The notes below the pieces were generated by a model that searched no databases, was not told the DNA's origin, and was given only the letters and a program-made list of their open reading frames with translations. DNA of 64,000 bases, taken from Phlegmacium glaucopus. Taxonomy: Eukaryota > Basidiomycota > Agaricomycetes > Agaricales > Cortinariaceae. The DNA lies in the NCBI GenBank assembly GCA_015039465.1, contig MU130382.1:911824-975823 (forward strand). The letters run 5' to 3'. Of the stretch, positions 22,126 through 34,400 are shown piece by piece (positions within the stretch are counted from its first letter, which is position 1; the number at the start of each line of letters is the position of its first letter). The position numbers and the translations under genes are program-made.

Positions 22126-24484
22126 GAGGATGACATCGACCGCGTCACCAATCCTTCTGGACTAGCTGGCTTTGTTCTTGGTTTCGCGTGTCACCCATAT
22201 GGTCGGCTTGTTCATGATAAACGTAAGCACACCTCCCTTGGTGCCTTCCCACTTGATCTATTCTCGCAATCTGTCTTCCTTCCTTTTTTTTCCCCTCTTG
22301 AAGCGACACGTTCCTTACTACCCTGAACACATAAACATTTCTACCACATCCAAAGTCTTTTGTACACTCCAGAACCTGTAGACGATTGCTTTCGAAGCAT
22401 CATGATCAATGTCAAATGAATCTCATAAACTTACGGTCATGATGCCGTTCATAGTCACCTTAAAAGAAAGTCAATCAAGGATACATAACAAACAGTTCGT
22501 AAAATGGGTTATGTTTGGATGGCTATGTGGGATTACATACTTGGAAGCTTCCTCCGAGCTTCGAGGGTTCATTACATGCTTCGTGGAAAGACTCAGAATT
22601 ATTCCAGCAATCATGCCGAGAAATCTCGAGATATACACTCTGTGTAAGGTTATATCATCGGTTATAAAAGGGACTTTGCGATAAAGCATTTTGAAGCTAT
22701 CCTTGTATTCATACGCAGGGAAGGGGGCTGAAGATAGGGGAATATGGCCCGGAAGTGTATTGGCAAAAAATAACTACAGTAATACACTGCATAGCCTCGG
22801 GACCGGCCCTCGGCCTAACATGCAAGACAAGGTAAATCTAGTATCTACGCCGAATTTCGTGTAAAAAAGTTTTCTTAAACAAAATTTCGAATATCGTCAC
22901 ACGGTAGGCTGGCTCTGTACCTACGCAATTGGTGTGGTATGTAGCTCGTTTCTCAAGCTCCGGTCGTGCTTTCAACCTCCTTGACAAAAGTGGATTGATT
23001 GAAACCAACCCGCGATCGGCCTTCGAAGCGAAGTGATTCACAAATGGGGAATATAAGCGTAGACTGTTAGCCAGGCATGTAGCGTAAGGTTTTCATGCTT
23101 CTTCGCGTTACAACAGTCCTTGGTGCCTTGGGTTTTCGCGGGTATCCCCGAGTGGTCGGGTGGGTTCATATCGACTCATCGGACAATTTCTATGTGTTCA
23201 TTATAAGGGGAGACGTTGCATCCCACTAAAATGTCCTTTTTTTTCGTGCCATACATTGACATACTTGGCAGTACATATCATTCTTGTACATAGACAGTTA
23301 TGAGCACTGATTCACTGAAGGCCGTCACCGAGTTCAGAATAATGAGTGTCATCACCCACGATTGTCAGTAGTTACCGTCACTGCGCATGACAACCCAAAC
23401 ATATGATTTGCTATTTAATATTGCATACTTCGGCTCCTGCCTAAGCATTATGTACATATCGGTCCTGCGTCCCATGGTTCCGATGCGAAGTGATGCATCA
23501 ACAGAGATACCCATGATTACGCCATGCATTATGAAAAAGTCTACTAGAGTATAACTAATAGCCCGAGGTACACAGACAATAAGGATTTTGAAGGATTGAT
23601 TTAGGATTAACGTTTATGCATAAGTCTTGCTCTACCAGGAGTCCAAATGCTCACGCTCAAGTTTCAAGCAGTGCCAATGTCTTCAAGGTGCGCCGCGCGA
23701 CGTACGATCCAGTAAAGATCTACCCTCACTCAACTCCGTCATTGTCTAGCAATGTTCGCCTCAATTCGAACGCAACATCCTTCTTCAGGCCGTTAAGACA
23801 GACTCTCGATGGGTACGGCACCTTTTGTGTGCTAGTCATCGATCATCGCTGCTGCAGCATGTCATTGACGAGTAACCTATTTGCCAGTAAGATTATAATT
23901 AACAATTTCTTCTGGTGATTTGAAAAAAGCGACATAAGGAGAATCCGTGCAGAAATGCAATTGCAATAGTCGTTTGGACTGACGTGAAGAGGCTTCAAAG
24001 CTTCACATTCGTGCGCCATGCCCAAGAAAGTAGAAGCCAAGTCGGGCAAATCGGGCCGGTCCTCCTGTTCTTGGCTTTCTTCCCCAAGTCACACAACGTG
24101 CGTTCTTGTTAACGTTGAACTGGACCACCCAGTGCCAGCGTTGAAGTTACATTTAACAAACTTCATAGACTTCACCGCCTTGCTGTGGAACCTCCTGACG
24201 ATATCTGTGCGAAGGCCTCGAGGCGAGGGAGGCTCCATGATAAATACCAAGACTATTTTAGGGGAATATTGCTTCTAGCTTGACTTGTTTGACATACGAC
24301 ACACGAACGCTGCTCAGTTGCATTTGCTATCAAGTTTCACTACGCTTTTAGGCTAAGGGGATTGACCTTTCTGTTTTTGTTCTAAAGGTAAGTGATTTTT
24401 AGTAATCGATGGTTTGAACTCAAGTGCTAGCCAGTTATCATCGGAATATACAACGCAACAAAAGCTGTAGTGGAATTTTATATC
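22126..24484. other. Long intergenic region without a supported gene
   Basis: About 2.4 kb. Several short frames exist: minus 22471-22689 with a hydrophobic FLGMIAGIILSLS segment, plus 23616-23918, plus 24018-24278. None shows a family match or a splice model I trust. The hydrophobic minus-strand frame could be the first exon of a small membrane protein, but no continuing exon is convincing. No TIR or LTR structure was recognised. Confidence 0.4.
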
Positions 24485-24892
24485 ATGGCGGCAGAAACTA
24501 CTACGAACCACCCAAGGATGCAATCTGGAACGACGAATGCCACAACCGATTCACCGCCACCTGCATATACTGTATTATCTCCTGAGAATGAAGAGCCTGC
24601 TGCTACGTCTTCTCGACGGCAGGTACCCCCTTTATCAACATCTCCGTACGCATATCCTTCCACACCCAACCCCCATCCAATTCCGGACGTTCAACCTCCT
24701 CCTGACCGTCACCCACACTTCGGACCCACGCCTCTCTCAGGCCAATATCCTCTGTTACCCTATGCGTATTATGATTCGCCGACTATAGCTGAGGAAAGAG
24801 CAAAGTGGAGGTTTGTGGGTGCTTTGATGTGTGGAGTTGGGATGTGGGTTATTATTGGAGGGGTGGTTGAATTGATTGCACGTGATAAATAA
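24485..24892 (+). CDS. Small proline-rich tail-anchored membrane protein
   Basis: Intronless, 135 aa, starting MAAETTTNHPRM. The body is Pro/Ser/Thr-rich and presumably disordered, with a PPPAY motif (PPxY, a ligand for WW domains such as those of Rsp5/NEDD4 ligases) near residue 25. The C-terminus carries one hydrophobic helix (FVGALMCGVGMWVIIGG) followed by a short polar tail VVELIARDK, typical of a tail-anchored protein. The PPxY motif suggests an adaptor for ubiquitin-ligase recruitment at a membrane; that is inference. The specific family is not recognised. Confidence 0.6.
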   Translation: MAAETTTNHPRMQSGTTNATTDSPPPAYTVLSPENEEPAATSSRRQVPPLSTSPYAYPSTPNPHPIPDVQPPPDRHPHFGPTPLSGQYPLLPYAYYDSPTIAEERAKWRFVGALMCGVGMWVIIGGVVELIARDK

Positions 24893-25049
24893 GGTTTTTA
24901 TTTACTAATGTTTGTTGAATGTCTGTGCGTGTGAATCTGAGTGAATTGTTGTTTGATGAGATTTAGATGTGACAGACGGGAATACCGCTTCTCGATCGCT
25001 TTTCCTCCGTCCCCCTTCCTAGTCGCGTTCACTTTTTGCGTGTACTGGC

Positions 25050-28000
25050 ATGCCCTCCCTCCATATTACCCATGATGAAGACTACATCAACAAATCTTTG
25101 CTCGCTTCTCTCGACGACGATGCAGATAACGAGCCCGTCCATGACAACGCTGTAGCCGCTTCATATGGCTCCTCATCCTCGGGCTCTCCGTCTGTAAACT
25201 ATCTAGCTACTGCTCACACTGCTCACAATCAACAACAAATTATACAACAGCAACAACGTTCAGACTCTCCCCACCACCACTCTGATAACCATAACAACCT
25301 TGGAGGGGACCACAACTCCATTTACAACCCACATTCCTTCTACCAAAATTCAAATTCAATCCATTCTCATTCAGAATTCAATTCTGACTATGACTCTCTC
25401 AAATTACACCAACCATCTTCAAAATTGATCCCGCCAACTGCTACGAAGCACTCCTTCAACTCTTACCCCAATACTACTCGTTCGAGGCACCAAGCAAACC
25501 TCAGCACTGCGCCTACTGCCTCTTATCGCGATCCACAGGCTTTTTACCCAACTTCAACCTCGGACGTCTTTCCGCTACAAATGACTTCACCCAATCACAC
25601 TCACATGCAACCATTCGACCCTCGTGCTTCCTACGATTATAATACAGGTCATCCAGTTAATGGATCAACTCATAAATCTTACCTCACTGACCAGTATGGT
25701 GCACCGCCCACGGCACACCCAAAGCCACCCCCTCAACAACAGCAACCCTACCCATCCACTCAACCACAGTATACGAACGGCATCCACCTCTCTTCTCAGA
25801 CGCCCTATGGTCCGCATGTACCCACCAGCGTAGCAGGAAGTGCCCCCTCAAACACGGGGGCTCCACCTGGCTTGATCTCTTCAAACATAACCAATGGGTC
25901 CAATGCCACAATAAACGGGGAGGAAATTTCCACTATATTTGTAGTGGGCTTCCCAGAAGATATGCAGGTCCGTTGTCCCTTCTCATAAATTCCAACCCTT
26001 TAACTCATTTTTTTTACAATTTTAGGAACGAGAATTTCAAAACATGTTTACTTTCTCTCCTGGGTTCGAGGCAGCTACTCTGAAGATCCCTAATAAGGAA
26101 TTTACATCATACGGAGGGCTTATTGGCGGTACGGCGTCGTCAGCTGTCACTCCTGGCATTGGCGTAGGTGTCAATGGCCTTCGAGGTGGCGCTTTCCATT
26201 ACGCAGGCTTGAATGACCCGTATAACATGGTTACTGTCAATCAAGGCGGTGTTGTTGTAGATGGAGGTAGAGATGGAGGGATGGCTTCTTGGCCTGCAGC
26301 TGCCCCACTCAATGTCAATGACGATCCCACTGGATCGCACTATCTTGGTCCTGGAATCAATCTCGGCATGTCTGGTTTAAACGCCGGCGCTCCTGGTTCA
26401 GGATCCAATCTTCCACCTAGGAAACAGATTATAGGATTTGCAAAGTTCCGTTCTAGAGAGGAAGCCTTGGCAGCTAGGGATGTGTTACAAGGGAGGAGGG
26501 TGGACATTGAGAAAGGAGCCGTGTTGAAAGCTGAGATGGCGAAGAAGAATTTACATACGAAGAGAGGAGTTGGACCTATACCTGGCGTAGGCGGCGGTGG
26601 CGGCGGGATGCAGCAGGGTCAAGGGCAGCAGCAGCAGCAGACGAGTGGACTTGATCCTTTCGATAATTTTAGAGAGAGAGAACATCCGGGCTCTTCGCTT
26701 CCTTCGACGAGCTTAGCCCATCTTTCTAGACTTGGGTGGCGAGATCCGGTCGTGGCGCTTAACCAGCAGCAGCAGCAGCAGCAGGAAGCCAGTATAAACG
26801 GTCTCCTGAATGGATCCGCCACTCGGGTTGACGAAGAAGACCGAAAACGGGACATGATCGCCGTGGCGCTTGCGATGTCTTTGCCTTCCAATGGCACTCC
26901 AAGTTCCACATCTGCTGCGGGTGCCATCGCAACGCGTGGCGCACGTGAGAGAGCGGAAGACGATGAACGTGAGCGGAGACGAAAGGAGAAGGAGATGAAA
27001 GAGAAAGAGAGAGAGAGAGAACTCCATTTGATGAGATTGAGAGCTAGTAATTCTGCTGCTTATGATGCTTTTCATGGCGTTTCCGTTGGGATACCTCTGT
27101 CGAGGCAGACTTCATCTAGTGCGGGCGGGAATGTGAATGGGACGCATACCGAGAGCGTGGCGGGTTCTAGCCCGCTTCTTGCAGAGGCAGATACGCACCT
27201 TAACCACCACCAGCACCAGTATGGAGACGAAGTTGTTGGGCCTTGGGATAGAATCAATTCTATGAGTGCCACTACTGTTGTTGGCCGACCGCGCTCTACA
27301 TCTCAATGTTCTTCTTCGCCTCCTCCGGTTGATGTCAATTCCCTTGCGGAGTATGAACATGAATATGACGAGTATCAGCTACATATCCAGCAGCAAGTCC
27401 AGCAGCAACGCGAAGACTCTCCGATTGGGTATATGTCCAATGGGAATGGGAGCGTATTGGATAGCAGTAGTGGTGATTCTGGGGCCCACGGGACGCCTAT
27501 ACATGATGGCCCGGTCCCGGAGGGCGGGTTGGTGTTGAACACAAGTGGACTGCGTCAATTAGAGCGTATTGGACAGTATCAGCACCATCCTCAGGCCTTG
27601 CAGCATCAACAACAACTGCTGCATGACGTAGCTGGCACTGGAGTTGGGAACGGGGGTTCTCAAACTTCGGGTAGTGGTGGTGGTAATACATCCCCACAGT
27701 TGCCTTCGCCTACTTCTGGAGGTAGCACCACCAGCGCAACGAGTGCGAGTTTGAGAGGGACTGTTGATCAGAATCCTCCGGTGAGTGTCTCTTTTCATTT
27801 TTGTCTTTTTGTGTTTAATTGTTGAATGCGTCCATTCCATTTTATCTTTCTGTTATTGTTATCTATAGATAAACACATTGTATGTGGGCAACTTGCCGAC
27901 TTCGCCGCCTCCGAATGGCTTCCCACAAGATTATCTTGAAGATACGTTACGGGAAATCTTTGCTGGCAGACCTGGATATAGGAAATTGTGTTTTAGGCAG

Positions 28001-28838
28001 AAGAGTAACGGTCCCATGTGTTTTGTCGAGGTAGGTTTTTTTCAACCATTTTTGCTTGGTAACTTGTTGGAACATGATACTGACCACAATTATTTTTTTC
28101 ATCTAGTTTGAAGACGTCCATCACGCAACGAGGGCCATAGCAGAATTATCCGGAAACACCTTGAGAGGAGCGGTGAAGAATGGGATTAGGCTTTCGTACA
28201 GCAAGAATCCACTTGGTGTCCGTACCCCGACGAGCGCTGGCAGCAGTGCTGGAGGTCCGACTCTGCAGCAGCAACAACAGCTCATACAGACGCTTCATAA
28301 CCATAACCATAACCATCAATTTGGGAGTGGGGATGGGGGTTTAGGTCATTCTCGTGTGGATGATTATGGGGCCACTGCGACTTCTTCTCATCGTGTCCAG
28401 CAACAGACTCAACCTCTTCCTCGACGGGATACTACCTCGTCTACTTCTTCTCTCGGTCAAGGACAGCTCCAATCCTTTATTGGTGGAAACAGCAATAATA
28501 ACAGCTTCCTCTCTTCCCCGCCCCCGCGTTTCTACACCACATCTCCAGGATCCGGAATGGCTTATGGGCCACCGACGACTACGGCTCCAACCTCGTCGTC
28601 TACCCCACTCTCCGGGGCGTCGAGTGCATTTATACCCCGTGCGAACGGGGGTATGTTTGGTCAAGGCCATGGACACATTGGGAGCAATGGCCCTTGGCTT
28701 TCCTCGCCTCCTTCGTTTTCGCCGTTCGGGATGGCTTTGGCGGGGGAGTCTTATCAATCGCATATGATACCCGGTGATCATCACCAACAACAACAGCACC
28801 AGCATCCTCAATCCGGACCCGCTGCGATTGATCATTGA
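25050..28838 (+). CDS. scw1: Whi3/Scw1-type RNA-binding protein with two RRMs
   Basis: Cytoplasmic mRNA-binding regulator; in yeasts Whi3 restrains cell-cycle entry and Scw1 affects cell-wall integrity and septation. Exons 25050-25967, 26026-27780, 27869-28030 and 28107-28838 give 1188 aa. A long His/Gln/Ser/Asn-rich N-terminus precedes a first RRM starting [13 protein letters not shown]; its later strand ([20 protein letters not shown]) lies about 120 residues further on, after a Gly-rich insertion. A low-complexity region with CAG-encoded Gln runs and a charged [11 protein letters not shown] segment follows. The second, well-conserved RRM is NTLYVGNLP, then [20 protein letters not shown] and [13 protein letters not shown]. 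The C-terminus is again Gln/Ser-rich. The polyQ and low-complexity design fits phase-separating Whi3 proteins. Confidence 0.88.
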
Positions 28839-30000
28839 TCAATCCGATATTGTTTGCTCTCTTTTTCCTTGCCCATTCCTATAATGCCAACACACAAACG
28901 TATCTTATCGAACTGTCAAGGGCTGACTGACTGCTCCGGAGTGGATTCCATCTCTCTTGTCTCTACTATCACTTCTCGTCATCCATCTCTTGACCACAAA
29001 CTCACTCGGCCTACATGTTTTTTTTTTCCTTTTTTTCCCACAACAAGCGCAATATATAACATGCAATTTTTTTTTCAACCCCAACGCAATCGCAATTCTC
29101 AGCATTTTTTCCCGCACGTTTCTATATACATCATACACCAACCACACACCCGCAAATCGCAACTGCAACTGGTAACCGTAACCGCAACCCCATTTTTCAC
29201 ACACTTTCTCCTTTCAATGAATATTGTCATATATATCTATGTGTATTACTTACTTCCTACATCTGATCCAATGGTGAACGGTGACACTTCCTACTTACCT
29301 CTCCTCACCATCCCTTACTCTCGCCAATCCAAGCATTTGCATTTTTTTGTCCTTATTTTATTTGCTTTCCACAACCACCCTTCTGCTTCCACTTTTTATT
29401 TTTTCTCGAACCTGTTGTTTTGTCTCTGATCCTACCTGCCTGTCCGTCTGTTTGTTTTAAATGTTTACTGTTTATCTATCTATCTACTCCACTGCTCGCC
29501 TCTGTGTTTCTATCATATATACTCTTTTTTATATATCTGCATATTTTGCACAAATCCAATAACGTTTTCTCCTCTCCATTTCCCCTTTCAATCCATTGGT
29601 TTTCCATCTAACATTGTCCTAATAACCCTCCCCGCTGCTCTCCTTTCTCCTCTGTTTTCCTGATCGCAATCGTCTACATATTCCGTTTCCATCATCGATA
29701 TCCTTATAAATTATGTTGATTGGAATCTGGCGTCGTGCCGATGATTCGGATGAATTTTAAACTGTGTCATCGCTTTCAGGGAAAAAAATTGTGTGTAACG
29801 CCTGAAAACGCTCCAACGAATAAAAATAACCTTGATATCATTGTCACCAGTCACTACACCGAGCACATTAAGCTTTCAGTGGCCTGCACATAGTAGTCCT
29901 TCATGATATAGTAGCTCCACCCTAGCAATGGTGTTATTATTTTACTACATACACAGCTACACAGCTGGTCCAGAATAAGTTGTTACTTTGGCGGGCTACA
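28839..30000. other. T-rich 3' region downstream of scw1
   Basis: Strongly pyrimidine-rich on the plus strand (many CTTT, TCTC and T runs) from about 28850 to 29720. This fits a long 3' UTR or terminator region of the upstream gene. No supported coding sequence. Confidence 0.45.
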
Positions 30001-30313
30001 GCTACTTGCGAAATGGTAGACGTTTTGGAAATTTTCTTATCTGCGCCTTTGTTTACTGTAAACAACCAGATATAGTGCAAACAAACCGTGCCTCAAGGCC
30101 TCATTGCTCCACTTTCCCCCACCTCGCGTGAAATTCACTATGTCATCGCAATATATTGATTGTTGACCCTGTTGGTAACAAGGCGCCTGTACTAGATGTA
30201 AATAGCGCAGCCGCTCCACTGCTTCAACATCATGCGCATCAATTCTGCCTAAATATGGGTATTTATACAAACATAAGAAATTTTTTCAAAACGTCTACCA
30301 TTTCGCAAATAGC
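30001..30313. mobile_element. 313-bp inverted-repeat element
   Basis: The left end GCTACTTGCGAAATGGTAGA extends through CGTTTTGGAAATTTTCTTAT. The right end is its reverse complement with few differences (ATAAGAAATTTTTTCAAAAC, then GTCTACCATTTCGCAAATAGC), about 40 bp per arm. There is no coding capacity. A target duplication is not clear, so it may be a MITE or a fold-back remnant. Confidence 0.6.
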
Positions 30314-30403
30314 GATGCCAGGCTATGACGTCATGAGAGCGGATCGGCGGAGTTTGAAATGTGCCGAATTTATCGTTCCCTTGCGCATAAATCCTACCGA
30401 TTA

Positions 30404-31108
30404 CTATATATGGTTGGGACATGCAACGTGACCAGACATGCAAAATTGTCGATATCTACCACTTCCCACCATCTCCCAGGCTTCAGAAAGAAACCCCTAT
30501 TTCGTTGTACTAAATAAATGAATCTGCAAAAAAAATTGAGCCTTACGCTGAGTGGATGGACTACAAACTGCAAAATACAATGTTTTTTGCTTAGTGTAAA
30601 GATTGATCCCATCAGGAACACGACTGTACGCGCTTAAAAATGCTGGGTCTTGGTATGACAATATAGAATACATGTTCCTTTGTATTAAAAACATTTTTTT
30701 GGACTGGGCAAACAATTTTTGAGGATGAAAGAATGCAAATATCTACGAGGGAGGTCAAGAGCGTGACAAAAGGTGACAATCCATGGGGATTTTAAAGACC
30801 GCAAGACCCTTGATCCCTAAAGAACGACAACCCTGGTTGCTCTTTCCCATGTAAAATGTTCGGCCCGACTTTCGGAGCCCGAATGCATCCGTGACCTGCC
30901 TGTGACGGCGTTTTGCATCACTCGTTTTTTTGCATAAAAAATCGGTCATTGCCCGACGTCGCCATTTCTTATTCAAAATATTTGATATTTTTACTGAAGG
31001 TGCTTATTGTATCTAAGAATGGTTATGTAAATTATCATAGGATAATATAACTTCTGGGGTTCAGTATAAATGATCCATCAAAATTTTGCATGTCCCAACC
31101 ATATATAG
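30404..31108. mobile_element. 705-bp TIR element with TA target duplication
   Basis: The ends CTATATATGGTTGGGACATG and CATGTCCCAACCATATATAG are perfect inverted repeats, continuing with a few more matching bases (CATGCAA/TTGCATG). TA dinucleotides flank both ends (30402-30403 and 31109-31110). The interior has no transposase. This is a Tc1/mariner-type MITE by target site; the superfamily is inferred. Confidence 0.75.
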
Positions 31109-31110
31109 TA

Positions 31111-31478
31111 CCACACACTTAAGATTTATGTCGAATGTAAAGACAAGTTCCGGTTGAAGATATTGACACTGGCCGTTTGACTTAGTTCAAAAGCTCTCAT
31201 GAACATAAGTTAATTAAAATAGCCGTGATAGGCGTACAACATGAATCGCCCAAAGTTAACAGAGGAGTGAATGAAGTAAACGAAAAACTCAAGAAAGTGA
31301 GTGAGCAGAGGGTTCAAGGAGTAAAGAAAACAGAAAAAATGTCAGCATTGATATGGCATGTCAAGGTCAGTAATACAGGGAAAGAGGTCGGATGCCAGTG
31401 TGAGTTTAACAACGCATTATATAAGTAAGGTCGTGTAAAAGGAAAAAGGAAAGTGAGCATACTCGAGAGAGAGATCAA
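31111..31478. other. Intergenic, downstream of the Psy2 gene
   Basis: AT-rich, and presumably contains the 3' UTR of the minus-strand Psy2 gene. No gene or repeat structure was recognised. Confidence 0.4.
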
Positions 31479-34400
31479 TTATCCAATATCCCCATCTTTC
31501 ATACCCGTTTCTGAAGATGGGGTTGCACTATCCACCCTTCCCAGCGTTGTCGACGCTATAGGCGTAGGTTTTGATGGGGTCGGTGGTGAAGAGGCCACTG
31601 CTAACCCAACGGCGCCAAACTTGACCTTGATTTTCTTCGCCACGGGCGGGTCATCCCCGTTCTTGGGTCGGATAGTAAAGGCCTCTTTCTTATTAAGATC
31701 GGGGTTTTTAGACGACTTGCTGAGCCTTTCAAGCAACTCATCGTCGTCGTGGTCGTCTGCTCTCCGTCGCTTTTCGCCTGGCCGCATAAGTCCTATAGAT
31801 AGGCCTGGGGTGGGTGCAGGAGCTTGAGATCGGACTCTTGGTCGTACAAGAGTTTCTAAGAGATTGTCATCGTCCTCATGTTTATGCGAACGTTTTGGTG
31901 GTGGACCGGGAGATAATGATGGTGTTGAAGTCGTGATGTTGGTCGATGGCGTCGGTGATGATTGAGATCCTGGTAATCGATTTGAAGGTGTTGTGATAGA
32001 TGAAGGCGTGTCGTCGACAGGTATGGATTTTGGACTAGTTCCTTGCATTGACGGTGCTGGCGGGTCGTTTGAAGCACATTCATCATCATCCTCATCATAA
32101 TCAACCAAGGCAAGTCGAGGTGTCTTGAGTGGTGGTCTATATCCTTTCGTCTGATTATTACCCATCCCTATGCGTCGTTTTCGTTTCATCCCAGTGTTGT
32201 TGGCTAACAAAGGTGACGTCGCTCCTGTCCCTCTGAGCCATTGTTGACTGATCGTAGGGAGCAACTCTTCCTCATCGTCATCCGCATTGAAATAATCTTC
32301 TTCAGCAAGATCTAGAGCACGGCCATGGCTTGACCAACCTCGACCGTCAGGTCTATTAAAATAGTGAATGAAAACGATGATGAGATCGGAGTAACCATGT
32401 ATGACGTACATTTCGGGCTTCGATTCGGGAGGCAGGGGTTCATTATTCATTTCCCATCGACGAATGAACAATTCAAATCTCTGACCGCCAAGCGGGCTCT
32501 TGGCGAGTTGCTGTATCTCCGGCTCGTGTACGGTCATGCAGAACCTGATCAGATCTTTTATATTATCCTACACCCGATGACGATGATATTAGTAATGAAA
32601 AAGGTACGGTCAGTTTTATATTCGAACCTTGCGCATATTCTCAAAATACTCTTGACATGAGCAACTCAAAAGATTATCCCTTCTGGATTCTTGGATTGTC
32701 AGATCCAAGATCGGTTTCAGGATATCATGCTTCATGAGCTGCGCATGAGAATTTGAGTTGTTCTGCTTCAGAAGCAGGCGAAAGATGCGAAAAGCGGCTG
32801 TAGAAATGGAAGATGTAAAAGTTGAGAACTCGATCAAAGGTGTTTGGGAACTCACAGTGCCGAAGATGCTTATCTTTGCCCTTGAGAAGTGTTGCCACAC
32901 GTGGCAGGATATTTGATGAGGTGACATAGAAATAGCTTCGGAAAAGATGTTGCAAGACGAAGTTATGGAGCAGATCGCATAGGTATACATAACGATTTGT
33001 CTCTTCACGAGTCAATGATAGAATAGACTCCTTACAAGTCTTCCACTCCTGGAGAGTCATTAAGGGTTTAAACAAGATGTCGGCGCAGTTCTTGTAAAAA
33101 TACTCCATATACCGTTCAGTGCCTGGATCATCTTTTCGTGGCAGCACGGGAAGTTTAGGTCCAACAGCCTGCGCCAAAAAGGGTCAGGGAGTGATTCGGT
33201 AATAAAAGGAGTGATACTGTGACTTACCTCCGATCCACTTGCCGCAGTAGGAGGATCGACAAGCGGAACGTCCATCCAAACTTTCAATGCATCCCCGATC
33301 TGGCTCTGTACAGCCAAATCCTTGCTCTGAGCCATAATCCTACACGCCATTTCCAAGATGGTCTCCGCCTTATCGGCACCCTTCTTACCCGCCTCGCGCT
33401 CCTTGTCGATCGCCAACACCTGCTTCAAGACATGCCCTCTTACCCCATTCAAGTCATGGTCCAACAAGGCAGTGAGCACCTCACCGGCAGCAGCGAACAT
33501 CTGCTTGTTCGCATCATCTTTCTCAGGAAGGTTTAAAGCCCATTGGACGGCGAAAAGTACACCACGATCGACAAGAGTACGAAATAGGGCCATGCGGGCA
33601 GGAAGTTGGACATTCTTGCCCATAACGCAAAGTTGTTGTAGGAGGACAATAACGTCTCGGCGTAACGTGATCTCGGTTTCGGTAAGATTGTCGGGTGGTG
33701 CAAATGCATAGGCGCCAGACCGTTTAAAAGTCGGTTGGCGTCCGTTTAGAGGTCCTGTGCCATTGACGGGTTTCGCACTAGATGTCGAAGCCTTTGGGGC
33801 AATGTCTATTGATACTACATCTGGTCTGGCAAGGTTGTCGCTACTCTCATTCAAGCTGATCATTATGTGCTGAGGCGGCGTTTGAGGGGAAGGTTGTTGG
33901 ACATGTGGTTGTGGTTGCATCTGCTGGCCTTGGATCGGGGGTCTCTTATTTGCCATTGACGGTGGGGGCCCACCACCCCCGGCCAACATCTCCTCGTCCA
34001 CAAATAGACGTACCACATCACGTAAGAACATTGCGTCTTGTTGAACATGAGTGATGATGTCAATTTGGTTAAATATGATGCATGAATTGAGGACATTAAA
34101 TGTAGAGTCATCGAGTGCTCGTGCGAGAACGACATCTTTGAGGAACTGAAGGCGGTATGTATGGTGGATCTTGCGTTGGATGCCAATATCACGTAACGGG
34201 ATTGGTTGATGAAATTGGGATGTGTTGTGTAGAAACTCGCGGTAGTTAGCTTTGTGTCCAGGAAAATCTGGGTCGTCTAAGAATAGCATTTCAGGATACA
34301 GATATGGCAATGACAAAGAGCAACCTCACACTCAAGGATGCCGACGACGCCGAAAAACATATCGTCCTCCAAAATATGTTCGTATATTCCATGGTCATTC

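Noticed and set aside
22471..22689. Small membrane protein gene on minus
   Set aside because: Only one exon with a hydrophobic segment is visible. Splicing to downstream sequence gave a stop or implausible protein, so it is left as a possibility only.
23140..23215. tRNA-like sequence (CCGAGTGGTCGGGTGGGTTC)
   Set aside because: No acceptor stem or anticodon arm could be paired around it.
28854..29611. Open frames of 191 and 63 aa downstream of scw1
   Set aside because: They reflect long pyrimidine-rich sequence, with no initiation context or family resemblance; more likely 3' UTR.
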